Source of the DNA: Polytrichum commune | Taxonomy: Eukaryota; Streptophyta; Polytrichopsida; Polytrichales; Polytrichaceae | Assembly (NCBI GenBank): GCA_950295325.1 | Contig: OX485807.1 | Location: forward strand, 52,730,440 to 52,794,439 | Direction: 5' to 3' | DNA length: 64,000 bases | Part shown: positions 1 through 12,337 of the stretch, one piece after another | Layout: each line of letters opens with the position of its first letter | Position numbering within the stretch: the stretch's first letter is position 1 | The notes under the pieces: model-generated | Seen by the model: only the letters and a program-made list of their open reading frames with translations | Told to the model about the DNA's origin: nothing | Databases searched by the model: none | Program-made: the position numbers and the translations under genes

Positions 1-1024
1 ACAATATAAACCCACTAGTGGATGTTCTTACAACTAATTGCATTAGGGACAATTTTGACGTCAACTAGTAAATTGACTTTTATGGCCTTTCGACAATTTG
101 TGACCAACTAGTCAGTTTTTGACGGGTTGGTTTACTATGGACATATATGTTCTTAAAACACAATGCTAAATTTTACCTTAACACATACCACGTATAAAGT
201 AACGTGAGTGTAAGAAGGGATATTATCTGAGGCATTAACGTACATAATATACATAAGGGAGAGCGATTGTTTTTCTCTAGTGCATACATTCAAAAAGGTT
301 ATTAAGAAATCTAAAGTAAATGTAGATGCACAAAAGGGGGTTGTAAGGTTAAGAGGGATTTTGTACAATAGATGTGTAAGTGTCATCCAATTCACGTATT
401 CATCCATTTTTGTCACATCGTAATAGTTTTCAATGACTACCATGTTCATTTCTTATTAAGAATTGCGTTTTGGGTTTTAGGTGTTTACAAATTGGAGGCT
501 CTTGGAATGTTCCTGGGTTCCTTTCAATTTTTCTCTTCATATTATGGTTAAGTTATTGTGTTTTTGTCTTTGTTTGTTTGATCCAATCTTCGAGTTGCAT
601 ATTGTGGATGAAAATATGTTCAATAATTTTTTCATTGAAAAGTGAAAGTGCGTTTCACATGTGATTTTTTTTAAAAGAACATATAATTCCTTATTTATAT
701 CTTGTATATGTAGTGAAGGCATTCATCAGATTGAATTGAAAATACTAGTATAAATACACGAGTCCGTTTTCTAGCCTGCACTTAGTACGTATACGTTTTT
801 TTTCCCTCTATAATTTTCTTGTACATATGGGGTTTAATTTAATTTCATAGTGACCCACACATATCATTTGGGTTCCCAATGAAGAGTCCATCCCCAAAAT
901 TGGTGCAATGGTCAAGTATACAGTTGTATGCAAAAGTGTTTATGGCGGCAACTCCTCTTCAGCAAGGCGGCCGTAGCGTACTCTTACCGTGCGTAGCTTC
1001 TCTGCATCAACGGTGTATCTCCTT
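1..1024. other. Intergenic, no gene seen
   Basis: AT-rich sequence without a convincing coding exon, RNA gene or terminal repeat. The open frames here are short, lack homology that I recognise and have no splice context. The last part is the left flank of the Mutator-type MITE that starts at 1034. Confidence 0.5.
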
Positions 1025-1287
1025 CTCGGGGTGGGCTGGGGATTCGTGGCACTCACTAAAAATCATCCATCCAAGAGATCGTGGATGAAGTGGCTCCAAT
1101 AAAAAAAGCCCCTCTATGGGGTTGAGGGCCGATTCATTCGAATGTGACGTCACTAGACTAATTCGGGGCCTTTGACTCTATTTCCGGAACCAGATAGCCC
1201 AAAAATAGCCATTTAGATGATTCCTGTATTTTTTCATCCGCACGGATGATTTTTAGTGAGTGCCACGAATCCCCGGCCCTCGGGGTG
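1025..1287. mobile_element. Mutator-type MITE with 9-bp target duplication
   Basis: Terminal inverted repeats of 35 bp at 1034-1068 and 1244-1278 differ at one position; the left one begins GGCTGGGGATTCGTGGCACT. The 245-bp element is flanked by a perfect 9-bp direct repeat, CTCGGGGTG, at 1025-1033 and 1279-1287. A 9-bp target duplication with long TIRs is typical of Mutator-like elements. There is no coding capacity, so it is a non-autonomous MITE. The nearly identical TIRs and perfect target duplication suggest a fairly recent insertion. Confidence 0.85.
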
Positions 1288-3080
1288 TTGATAGGGGCTT
1301 TGAAAGTGTTGACAGGGGCTTCGGGGGACAGATGAAGTGTTTGTTGGGGTGAGCGCGGGATTTTGTACTGGTGTGGGGGGAACAGAGTTCGGGAAGTTTT
1401 TGAAGCCTTAGTGGCTAATTGCCGGTAGTTGCTACGAAGGGTCGGATTTTTCCCAATTTACATCGGCAAGAGCCGGTCTTTTGTAAAATCAATCGGCCAA
1501 TTGCCTATATTTTCATATTTTCATTGGCCAATATCCGATTAAATGGAATTCATATCGGCACTAATTGTTTAAACAAATGTATGAAAACTTATTAGAAATC
1601 ATTTCTTAGTACAAAATCTTGAATAAGTGAAAAGAAAGGCACGTTCAAAAACTTTAAATTTGAAGATCCTTGGCAAGAATTGAACCTAACAATGCCTTCA
1701 CCGCTTGAAGGCCAAGGGTCCCCCAATTCTTCATAATCGCAATTGGATTTGGTCATGGAAAGGTTGCATAATTCAAAAAGTTTAAGGTTTAGGGTACTTC
1801 CTCAAGTGCATCATCAGATGCCCCATACAAATAACGCTCTTGATGCTTCCGGCTGAAATCCAGTAACTCACAAGAAGAATCGGCTGCATTTGTGGGACAT
1901 TTTCTAGTCCATCGGCTAATTGCCGGAGGATTGAAAATACAGTCGGATTGCCATCCGATGGTTGGAAATTTGGACCAGCCATGAGGGGAAATCCATCGGC
2001 TGATAATGAACTAGCCGTCGGTTCTCCCCGAACATAGGGGGGGAAGGGGGGGTGAGCCGCTCCCCGGTGTCCTTTCGACTTCTGAGAGGGTGGGTGGATG
2101 GGAGAGAGGTTTCGAGGAGCAACAAAGTTGCCGCTTCTACTCTTATCTCTGCCCCTACCTCCGGCAGCCCACTATCCGAAGCTATACACGAATTTGGTTT
2201 GGAGTTTGGCGTCACGCACACTATGAGGAGGGAGGGTCTTTTATCTCTCTCTTATGGTCGGGTGGTTTGAGCTCATTGGCAAGCACAATCATCTCCTCAA
2301 GTTGTAAAGCTTTTGTAATGTACCTATTATAACGCACGAGGGGTTTGGAATCTGTGTCTCTTGGCTCAAAATTATTCCATCTCCTTTGTCTAACCACTAA
2401 TCCATCTCTTATTTTTGTCATTACCTACCAATATTTTTCTTATGTATCTTAATTTTTATCAAACTGATTTCTTTACATTGCAATTTTTTTTTTTTTTTGC
2501 AAGTATTAACACTTAGATCAAATTGAGTAGTCGATTAGTAGCTACAATCAAAGATTTTAATCATTATCGATTATCTTGCAAAAAAATAATTAAATCTATT
2601 ATTGAAGAATACGTGACTAATAAGAGGCCTAATGAAGTCTTAGGATATGATAGAAAACAAAGGTGAAAGTGGTTTCAAGAAACAAAAGAAGAAGAAAAAT
2701 AAATAAATAAATAAATTCGGTCTCCGGAGGAGACCGACGTGAATGAAGTGTCTGTTTGATCCTCCTCCAATCCAATGCCCATCCAAGAAACAAATGAATG
2801 ATATGGGAGCATAACGAGTGTGCATAATTGAATTCTTGCAAATGCTACATCATGGGAAGAAGATGTTATTTCATCTACACTTACATCTTGTCAAACAACT
2901 ACAGTTACAACACCAACAACTACTGGATCACAAAAAAACTCAAGTGGAGATTGAAAGTTTGTTAGATCATGTTGTTGATAATTTTTGAGCTCTTCACACT
3001 TCAAGAATCTACGAATTTCCTGAAGAATATGGACTAATTTTTTGCTATTTTCCTGGATAAATTATATATATTCTTCTACT
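1288..3080. other. Intergenic, no gene seen
   Basis: Holds scattered repeats of the word CGGCTAATTGCCGG (near 1412 and 1913), a small perfect hairpin around GGTCTCC/GGAGACC near 2719-2737, and AT-rich runs. The overlapping open frames at 1780-2420 on both strands have no recognisable domain and no splice support. I see no gene. The repeated words suggest old transposon sequence, but I cannot assign a family. Confidence 0.4.
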
Positions 3081-3084
3081 ATAT

Positions 3085-4370
3085 CAGTTCAATTATCATT
3101 GTTTGTTTATGATATATTGAATTTATTTTGTGGTTTATATTGCCATGAAATTTCAGCCAATAATTCATGCATCACTGTAGTTTTACAGAGAAGATCATTT
3201 GCCTTCTCATTTTCTTTCAGTAAAAAAAAATATGTTTCTACTTCATTTACTTCATCTGGAATTGGAGCATCTTTCCTTGTTAAAATCTTTATTTTCCCTT
3301 CAATAATTCGAGTTCTTTCTCCCCACTATTCACTGTCATCTTGTATTTCTCCCTCACTAACTCTTTCATCTAATTTATTTGTTGCTTCAACAAACCATTC
3401 ATCCTCAAATCCTTTATTATTTATAATATATAAATTATGCAATATTCTGCAGGTTGTTATAATATCGGGTATATTTTTCAAAAGTACTTTGGATCGCTTT
3501 ATTATTAGCCTTCATTTATCTTTTAAAATTCCAAATGCCCTTTCTACACACATTCTACTTGAAGGCCAAATAAAATTTCAATTTGCCTCCTTCTTGGATA
3601 ATGCAACATTTTCACTTTTATATAAACAATACATTCAAGGCCTCAATGAATATGTAGCATCTCCTACAAGTTTATATGAATAAAAATTGGCTTTTATACA
3701 TGCATGTTTGATCCTTATAAAAACAGTCCAATCATGAAGACTTCATGCCCATCCGAATTCATAATCCCATAACATACAATCTAATTCGATGATTTTCTAT
3801 AAAATTGTTGAATAAAAATAGTTTTTACAATAATAGTCTTCTTTTTCAACTACAAGAGTTAAAATAAGAATATATGACCTATATATTGCCCCTGTAATGT
3901 AAGGTATACCATGTAATTGCTCAAACCTTAAAGCTGAAATCCTAAATTATAATTCACTTGGAAGTTGCACAAAGATTGGGTGAAGATGATTCCTAAGAAC
4001 TCTACAAAATTCCTTTATTATTTTTGTTAATATACTCTTATGAACTCCATACAACTCTCCTATGTTTTGCAATCCATCACCGCTACCCAACATGTGTATT
4101 GCTACCTTCTCTTGTACCGGCACAATAACCCCAAAAACATATATCCTATATCTTCAAATACGGGCCCAACCTTTCACACAAAAATTTGAATATAATGTAT
4201 TTCACTCAAGTTTGTTTCCTAAACTCTTTCTCTATCCACGAGTCCAACAACAAACGGTCTACAAATCCATACATTTGTTCTTGACTCCATATGCTCCTAT
4301 CTCTATACCCAACACTCTCATAACCAAGCTCAAAATTACAACCTTCTCTCATTCTCCTTGCAAAAGTAAT
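3085..4370 (-). pseudogene. Decayed PIF/Harbinger transposase (DDE_Tnp_4)
   Basis: Reading the minus strand from about 4370 to 3085 gives pieces of a PIF/Harbinger-type nuclease: an N-terminal helical region (VPVQEKVAIHMLGSGDG-like), then GIPYITGAI near 3905-3890, HDWTVF near 3735, LVGDATYSLRP near 3668-3636 and CVERAFGILKDK near 3555-3520. The D of the usual GAIDGSH motif is replaced by Y, so the first catalytic aspartate is lost. The second aspartate (VGDA) and the glutamate (VERAFG) remain. Stop codons interrupt the frame at several tryptophan positions. The long plus-strand open frame at 3042-3683 is only the antisense of this relic. No intact TIRs were found around it; a separate TA-flanked MITE begins at 4407. 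Confidence 0.75.
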
Positions 4371-4406
4371 GCTTGAATGTCCACATTATACTGTATAAGA
4401 AAAAAA

Positions 4407-4760
4407 TACCGTAACACCATAGCAGGTTCGCCACCTGCCGCACGAATATTTAATTTTTTTGAAAAAATAAGGTTCGCATTCCAAAAATAGTTTTTTTTGA
4501 AATTCATCTTCTCATTTTTTGGATTAAAAATCATTCGTGTTTAGGGTGGGAAAGATGTGCAGAAATTTCATCCTAATTGCGTTTTTCATCCATTTATGGC
4601 GGCCCAACTTGTTTAAACCTAAGTCATTACCCTAATCCTGATTTTTTGTCTTTTCGTTTTAATCACAGTATAATTTGAGAGTTATTCGTTTCTCTTTACC
4701 TATAATTTTTGTTTTTTTTTGGGAATTATTTATGAACGAACCTGCTATGGTGTTACGGTA
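4407..4760. mobile_element. TA-flanked MITE (Tc1/mariner-like)
   Basis: A perfect inverted repeat occupies 4407-4430 and 4737-4760; it reads TACCGTAACACCATAGCAGG inward from the left. The outermost TA at each end fits a TA target duplication, giving a 350-bp element at 4409-4758. The interior is AT-rich and noncoding. TA duplication with short TIRs suggests Tc1/mariner, although the termini are not the Stowaway consensus seen at 45525. It lies about 40 bp beyond the 5' end of the Harbinger relic. Confidence 0.8.
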
Positions 4761-5030
4761 GGGCTCCTCCTCCTCTCCTCCATTGCAATCATGCTTGCTG
4801 AAATTGAAGGTGAAAACAAGCGAAAACAAGAAGTGAAGCCAAGAGAAGACAAGTGAAGCTAAGAAAATAGTTAAACTTGATTTCTTTTCAAAACTACTCT
4901 TTTTGGACATATATAAAAACATCAATGCATTCATTTTTTGGTACATGATCATTCCTCTTAATCCACATTCGGCTTACACCTAGTGAAGGGCCCAAAAACT
5001 TTGTAAATTGATTTTTTAAAGAAATCGGAC

Positions 5031-5080
5031 CATGAAGTCGGACCATGGAAAAAGGCCATCTTCCATGGTCCGACTGCATG
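5031..5080. promoter_or_regulatory. Strong hairpin upstream of RFC3
   Basis: Positions 5031-5050 and 5061-5080 are inverted copies (CATGAAGTCGGACCATGGAA and its complement, one mismatch) with a 10-nt loop. The arm contains a repeated GGACCATG. It lies about 700 bp upstream of the RFC3 start codon. It could be a palindromic binding site or a transposon remnant; function is unknown. Confidence 0.5.
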
Positions 5081-5144
5081 GTCCATGGTGGAAGCCGGCC
5101 CTCAGTAGACAGTCTCCCTTGCATTTGGCGGGAGAAGAAGAAAG

Positions 5145-5780
5145 AGCACCAGAGTGCTCTCTTCTTCAATCTCTCCTCTCTTTGCTCTCCTCTTCAATCT
5201 CTCCTCTCTGGATATTCTGTAGTTTCAAACTCATGTTGTTTCTTAGAAGTTAGGTTTTCCATCTTTTCTTCTATCTTACCCTTACCCCATCTGCTACCAC
5301 ATTGGCAACCTCTTGTGCTCTCAGTACTCTACTCTCTATTTTTTTGGTAAGTTTTCCAGCTCCAGGATTCTGGCTGTTGCTTTCGGAGTTCGTGAAAGCC
5401 TGCCGGCTTTCATCGTGCACCCTGGTTTGCCCAAAAATGCCAGTAACCGCATAGCATCCTTTTAAGCGCTTGGTTCTCCTCTTGAATTCCCTCTTTTCAT
5501 TTCTCTTCTCTTCTCTTGTGGATGTTCTGGAAATTCAATCTCACGTTATTGGTAAGGTTAGGGTTTCCAGCTGTTTCTCTAGCTTAGCCTCATCCCATTT
5601 GCTCCATCTCTAGTACTTGGTTTGGGAGTTTGTGAGAGCTTGCTGAAAATTCGTCTCTCATATGACTGTCCCAGGAATTGCTGCCCAAGCATCTTCATGG
5701 GCGAAAAATAGGGTTGTGGAACTTTAAAGGATCGACTCCCCTCGCCTACCTCCACTTGGACCATTTGGAGTGCGATCAAG
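5145..5780 (+). promoter_or_regulatory. RFC3 promoter/leader, tandemly duplicated
   Basis: Pyrimidine-rich sequence typical of plant promoter-leader regions (CTCTCCTCTCT tracts at 5160-5210, AGGTTTTCC and AGGGTTTCC words). Two degenerate copies of about 200-270 bp follow one another, roughly 5190-5420 and 5500-5670. Shared ordered words include GGATATTCTG/GGATGTTCTG, CTTACCCCATCTGCT/CCTCATCCCATTTGCT and GGAGTTCGTGAAAGCCTGC/GGAGTTTGTGAGAGCTTGC. The transcription start cannot be placed by eye. Confidence 0.45.
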
Positions 5781-8700
5781 ATGTTGTGGGTGGACAGATA
5801 CCGGCCCCGGACCTTGGAGAAGGTCATGGTCCATGTGGAGGAGGCTCAACGGCTCCGAAATTTGGTGGGTTTTTAATTTTTTTATAAATGGTTTTGGGTC
5901 TCGTTTCACTTGATTTTACCAACCAATGTGTGCAAGTATTTGAGAAAGGAAAATGTAGTCCTCGAGGAATTCAGGGTTGGCTTAGTAATGAGTTTCTCCT
6001 CCATTGTTCTCTATGCAGCCCGCCATGGCTTTTGTGATGCTGATGCTAGAGTTGGAAGCTTTGTAGAAACATGCAGGGATGTGTGGAAGTTGGGCGATGA
6101 TGGTATCCTTTCTTAAAAAACATTAAATCCTGCAAACTGCTCTAAACAAAGCGATTGGTCACGTACTTTAAATGTGCCACTCGATTTGAGCAGCCTGCAT
6201 TGTTTTGATTCGTAATATTATCAAGATTTGTGAGCTCGTTCCCATCTTACTTAAATTCATGGATAAATCTCGAAGAATCGAGGTCCTTATTTCTAGGAAT
6301 GAATGTGGAGCATAGTCAAGTGGCAAGCTTCTATTAGTCTTTACACGTTCTCAGATGAAGGCGTATAATTGCATATTATTCTCATACATGACGTTTGGAT
6401 GCTTGTATCAAAGTGCCTTTGGTTCTCGCTCCAGTAGAACACTCTTATGAAGCCTAATAATCTCATAATATTTTTGCGGGTGCTAACAATCGAGAATAGG
6501 TGAACTGAGTCTTGTGGTTGTTGACTTCCAGATAGCCCAAGGTGATTGTCCACACCTTTTGTTCTATGGGCCTTCTGGGGCTGGCAAGAAGACTCTAATC
6601 ATGGCTCTTCTTCGGGAAATGTATGGACCCGGTGCTGAGAAGGTGCGCACAGTATTCAAATCCTTATAGTTGCAGTACTGCGTAAATACATACATTCATA
6701 CATTCATTCATACATACATACATATATAGATATATATATCCTGCAATAGCGTCAGAATTTTACTCTTTGTAGTACTCTCTATGGAGGGAGGGGGCAAGAG
6801 CAAAAGTGCCTAATTTAGCTCTAGTAGGTGATGGTCGAGCAAATGCTTTTTTATAGCAACATTTAGTGCAGAGAGGAGTAGCCATTCAAATTTTGAAACA
6901 TTTGGAAGCAGTTCTGTGGATTGAGGATTGGCTGTGTGGTGCAGGTCAAAGTGGAGAACAAACCATGGAAAGTGGAGGTAAGCATAACCTCTCACATTTT
7001 AGTCTAAGTTGCTTTGTTGCACCCATTCTCAGGATTCTGCTGTATCTCTAAATTGCTTTGTCTCTTTGGGTTGTAGCTGAAGGATGGTGTCTGGCAATTT
7101 GATTGCAGGCTGGAACACGAAAAATTGACCTTGAATTAACAACAGTTTCAAGCAATCATCATGTTGAGCTCAACCCAAGTGATGCTGGGTTTCAAGATCG
7201 TTATGTGGTGCAAGAAATTATCAAAGAGATGGCTAAGAACCGGCCTCTTGATGTGGCTGGGAATAGAGGGTTCAAAGGTACCTTCTCCTTCTTCGGGATT
7301 CTTACTAGTTGCTACTGTCCTCGGGTCAGAGCAAAGTTGTATTTTGTGTGTGTCATATGTACTCAATGCAAATGATGGTGGGCATTATTCAGAGTTGTCA
7401 TTCTAATTCAGGTCTCATCATTTTTAATTACTTGTGTATCCATTCCACTTCTGGGTGAATCTATAATATGAAAATTAATTTCTCTTACATTTATTGGTCT
7501 TGAGGTCTGACACAAGTGATATCTGCTGTTGGCATTTTCTGCACAGTGTTGGTGTTGAATGAGGTGGACAAACTCTCAAAGGAGGCTCAACATTCCCTGC
7601 GTCGTACCATGGAGAAGTATAGTGCTGCCTGCCGGCTGATTTTGTGCTGTAACAGTGCGTCGAAGGTCATTGAAGCTGTGCGATCGCGGTGCCTCAACAT
7701 CCGAATCAATTCTCCTTCTAGAGAAAAGGTCTGTGTCAATGTGCCTCAATATATGGGTCGTATTCCTGACTATGCATGTCAGGTCTGTGTGCTTTTAAAA
7801 TCTGTGCACTTGGTATACATCAGAGGAATTAATTGCAGGTTTACTTTCATGCTGCCAGATTGTGGATGTCCTACTCTTTGTGGCAAGGAAGGAAGGTCTG
7901 ACACTACCTCCTGAGCTGGCGGGTCGCATAGCTCTCCACTCCAACCGCAACCTGAGGCGATCCATCTTATGCCTTGAGGCCTGCAAAGCCCAGCAGTAAG
8001 TGGGTATTCCAGAAGGGGACTTTCATTATATTGAGTAAGGGTCTGGATTAATGAAAAGTTGTGTTTTCTGTACTCTGAGTCTCCACCAGACTTCTATGCT
8101 GTGACCAATTGTGCTTATATCTAGGAAATAATCGATCCTTCATGTTTGGTGTGCAGGTACCCTTTTACTGCAAATCAGATAGTTCAAACAACTGACTGGG
8201 AACAATTTATTGTGGAGGTTGCAAATGATATTGTCAATGAGCAAAGTCCTAAGAGGTCAATCACAAAACCGGATCTTTTGTCAACAGAATCAAAGGAATT
8301 TATGTTATGTCCTTTACCTACTTTGGCTAGAGCCTGCTTGGATATGAGACATTTTTAGTATTGAGAGTCAAATTTCTGATGGTCTGTGTGGCATGTGCGT
8401 GGATTCCCTTTTTCTTATCCTGCAAGCCTGATAAATTTTGTAAATTCTGTTTGTTGCAGTTGAATATGTACTTTGAATGATGTTGTAGACAAGTTAAGTA
8501 AGCAACATGTTCATTGTAGCAGAAAGTGATGCCGAGCAAGTACTGTGGAACTTTTTACAAATTACCCTTGGGATTGGTTTTTGGTGTGGTGCAGATTATT
8601 TTTAGTGAGGGGGAAAATTTATGAGCTCCTTGTAAACTGCATACCTCCAGAAGTCATTCTCAAGGTAGGTTGTGTCACCTTCTTCTGAGACTTTCTTCAG

Positions 8701-9316
8701 TGAAATATTACATTATCTTGCAGAGCTGTTCATGCAACATGTCACCTATTTGTGTGATCCCAGGACATGATGTTTTGATGGATACTGCAGAAATTGCTAG
8801 ACGAGTTAATGAGAAAGCTGGACTCAGAGCTCAAGCACGAGGTTTGCCACTGGGCTGCTTTTTATGTAAGATCTCTAACCTTTGTCTTGCATGATAGCTC
8901 AAGAATATTACTTCAGATTCCATATTCAATATTGCTAGGTCTCTGAGGTTCTGACATTAGAAGTGATTGATATCCATACCTGGTTATTGATGTGTTTGTG
9001 GCATCTGTGAGCAGGAGCACCGGATGCAACAGGGTCAAAAGGCAATTTTCCACCTTGAAGGTAAAGTTTCTGAATTCCATGAATTTTCATGTGCATCTCT
9101 AGGTCTTGCTGCAAATATAGTTAAGGTTCTTCAGTCTTCCACCCTATTCTATGTACAGCATGCTGAAGGGAACCTGCTGTTTAAATCAGGCCCATGAGTG
9201 GAACATGATGATTTTGAGGTGCTTCCTCATTGGTATCCCATGTCTTTCTGTGTGCAGCTTTCATAGCAAAATTCATGAGCATATACAAGAAGTTTTTGAT
9301 TGCAACATTTGGATGA
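5781..9316 (+). CDS. RFC3: Replication factor C subunit 3 (clamp loader, 38-kDa type)
   Basis: Small AAA+ subunit of the RFC complex, which loads PCNA onto primed DNA in the nucleus. Eleven exons, all in phase: 5781-5864, 6532-6642, 6945-6977, 7109-7277, 7547-7728, 7859-7995, 8157-8255, 8595-8664, 8791-8865, 9015-9060, 9258-9316; all introns are GT-AG. The 354-aa product equals the Arabidopsis length. It begins [15 protein letters not shown], the family N-terminus, which fixes the start. Walker A is GPSGAGKKT (residues 41-49), Walker B is LNEVDK (136-141) and the arginine-finger SRC motif is at 179-181. The C-terminus ends FLIATFG followed by TGA. No stops or frameshifts interrupt it, so it appears functional. 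Confidence 0.97.
6693..6735. repeat. CATA/CATT microsatellite
   Basis: Imperfect tetranucleotide repeat of CATA and CATT units inside RFC3 intron 2, grading into TATA-rich sequence. Confidence 0.7.
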
Positions 9317-10130
9317 GTTGCAAGGAGCTTTGCTCCATCATTTGATGGGGCTGACGAGTTGAGACTTGTTGTGCTCGGCGAGGCATTTAAAGATCATTCT
9401 AATCACTGCATATCCAGTACAAATGGTTGAGACATTGTCTGCAGCTCGTAGTAACGATATGGCTACACCATCATGTTACTCCAGCAACATGTTCTGTTCT
9501 CCTCGGGACTGTCCAGAAGTTATTATTCTGCGCTGGCAATCCCACTGATCCCTATCTTCCAGGAACTTATTGGAAAGTTGTTCAATCTACTTGAGCCATA
9601 ATGGAGCCTCTGGAAGTCTTGCATTGCAGCATCAAGAATCATACTAAATTGAGACAGCCTGGAGGACGCATGTCCAACTTTTGGCTAGCTTTGCAGAGAC
9701 AGGTGGGGTGTGCTAAAACAATGTTCTTAGTTACCACATGGAGTCACCACTGATAATTAGGCTATTTCTAAACGGCATGGCAATTTGCTATACCTCTTCC
9801 GGCTGTGTCCTCACATACCTCTCAGTGGCAATTGCAAAAAAGCCTGAGACTTCATTGTAAAGTTTTGCCTCTTACGCAATCCATCATGCTCTGCACCACT
9901 TCTGGCTTGTCAACAGGTGAATGCTTTTGTATATAGTTGCCATCAAATTGTCATTTCTTCTACAAAGAGAACAACAGTAACATATACTCTTGCCTTCAAT
10001 GTTTTATTTTGGTTTCAGTGTTCAAACCTTGTGCCCTGAAACAATCAGGGACAGAATGTCTAATTGAAGATAGGTAAAGAATTACACTGCACTAAGGGCT
10101 GCTAAATTTAATTTTTGATGTTTGTGTGGT
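9317..10130 (+). other. RFC3 3' region and intergenic
   Basis: Sequence after the RFC3 stop has ordinary base composition and no further coding exon. It probably includes the RFC3 3' untranslated region. At about 10.13 kb composition changes sharply to A/C-rich, G-poor sequence, the edge of the LINE. Confidence 0.45.
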
Positions 10131-10809
10131 TCTCCTTATTATAAATAAAATTTCCAAGCTATGGTCTTGGTTGTTTACCACAAAACCAATGCCTACCACA
10201 CACATTCCCATTACAAATACCCTCACACAATACAACCCATTAATGCCCCCTTCCATCCCCTGAAATAATAACATTCAAATAAAATGTCCAAACATCATCA
10301 CTAGCTCCATGTCCTACCATAACACTCAGCTAGCACAACATACTATCATCCTGTTATTACTCATAGAAACAGTACTTTCCACACCATGGATGCATAGTCA
10401 ATTCACCAAGAAGTCATACAAGGCATACACTATACATCAAGCACACACACATCACCCACTATGAATACACATCCACCACAAACAATCCTCCACAACTACC
10501 ACAATATGAACACACACACATACACAAGCCTTCTCATCCTACCAAATACCCCACATAGTAGGTATACGTTACATTGGGTCTTTCCAATACATCATGTACT
10601 TCAACCTAAAAACCCCAAAACCCAAAATTGTCCACTACCACACAAGGAACACCTTCAACCTCCTCCTCAAAGACGGTGGTGATGTATTGTCAAACCCAAG
10701 CCTCATAAACTGAATATTGAAACATATGCCAACGGCCTATGAACATTGCCAAACTCTTTATTACATTAAAAAAAAAATACAACAACCCTAAAAATTGGAT
10801 AGGAATACC

Positions 10810-11196
10810 TAGGGCCAGTTCACATGGGGTCCCAAGTCCCACTCATGTTAGCAAGTCTCAAGTTGGAGGCAAAGTCCCGACTTTTGAGCCTCAACAAACC
10901 ATTAAAATATGGTTGATTATGATTAAAGTTGGATCTTGATTATTTTATGAAAATAATTCCCATGAAATGTATTGAAAGTTGGGTCTAGCTTTTTGCTCGA
11001 CCCAACTCTCAACACAAGTCCCAAGCCTCACCCCCCAAAAGTGTTGCCATGTAAGCATCCATGTCATACTTGGGACTTGGGAACCCATGTGAAGTGGTAA
11101 GTCTCAACTTCCATGCTCTCAACGGCTGAGATGGCATGGATAACATGAATAGCCTCAAGTGACTCAGGACTTGGGGCCCCATGTGAACCGGCCTTA
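10810..11196. mobile_element. MITE with about 28-bp TIRs
   Basis: Inverted repeats lie at 10810-10840 and 11166-11196; the left begins TAGGGCCAGTTCACATGGGG and the right is its complement with a few mismatches. Both ends read TA inward, so TA could be the target duplication, or the element may be hAT-like, but no 8-bp duplication is evident. Its G content and mixed composition contrast with the surrounding G-poor LINE, which supports later insertion. Confidence 0.7.
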
Positions 11197-11895
11197 GCAT
11201 AAACTTTCCTCCCTATACCTATTTATCTCCAGACCACCACTTATTCCACAAATCATCCACATAAGTATACCCACATCATCAGACACTCCCTATTACTCAA
11301 TGCACACCTAGTCCAACTCTTACTATACACTCTATTAATCTCCATAAGCCTCATCCTAGCCCATTGCAACCAAGTATTACAAAATGGCTTCCCAACACGT
11401 AGCCTCACTATCCTATAATGACTTAAAACACTCACACCCCAAATCGACTCATTACCATCCAATGCCCAATCAAGCAAATCCTTGCACAATCATGTGTCTC
11501 CGACTCCATCAACCAAGACATCTACACCCACATCACCACATCCCTCTCAAGTAATATGAAATCCACTTGTAACTCCATCCAAACATAGTTTCACCACTAC
11601 CTTCCCCAAAGTATCCAAGAAGCTCTCCAAGTCTTAGAACCAATAACATGATTTGTGCACAACCCATCCCTACCCCCCCACTAATCAAACATCTCCCCCC
11701 ATACACACAAACCCACACTCACATATATATCCGATCCAATCACGTGCATCATTTGGAATTGTGGTCACCTAAGTATTGGCCTACAAGACATCCACCAAAT
11801 CACCACCACTAATGAGGTCCTCACATTGATTCTATGCTTCCAAGAAACCAAAATATCAAGATTTAAATACACGATTTATAGATGCACAATTCTCC

Positions 11896-12337
11896 AAATG
11901 AACCATATGGCGGGACCCCGTAGTCCCATCGGCCCTTGGCTCTCACATACACTTTGTAGCACCATCAATATAACTCCGATTCTTTCTACGAAGGTGGCAA
12001 TCGACTGCTCACGTCATGAGCTACACCGGGACATTTAGATCAATTTAAAAAAAATGATGACATAATTAGTCATTTTTAGGGGTATCATGCTCACTTTTTA
12101 GATGAATTTTTGGAGAAATAAGTAAGAACAAAGTTCTGAGTGAAGTTGTGAAAAGGGAAACTTAGCTGAGAGCAAGAGAGATCCAACGGTACGTTGCGAG
12201 ATGCAATAATGACTTCTAGCCAACATCTACAGGTTTAGGTTTGTGATGCAACATAAGCACTCCAACAAAATAAAAAATTAATGACATTTGAGACAGAGTC
12301 TATGCGGGCCCCCCGGGTCCTGCCATAAGGTTCAAAT
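11896..12337. mobile_element. MITE nested in the LINE endonuclease domain
   Basis: Inverted repeats begin GAACCATATGGCGGGACCCC at 11900 and end with the imperfect complement at 12333. AAAT flanks both sides (11896-11899 and 12334-12337), a possible 4-bp target duplication. The 434-bp insert has normal base composition and splits the LINE endonuclease frame between its QETK block and its GDFN block. Superfamily is unclear. Confidence 0.65.

Noticed and set aside
3042-3683. 213-aa plus-strand open frame that looks membrane-like
   Set aside because: It is the exact antisense of the decayed Harbinger transposase on the minus strand, whose conserved DDE blocks explain the sequence.
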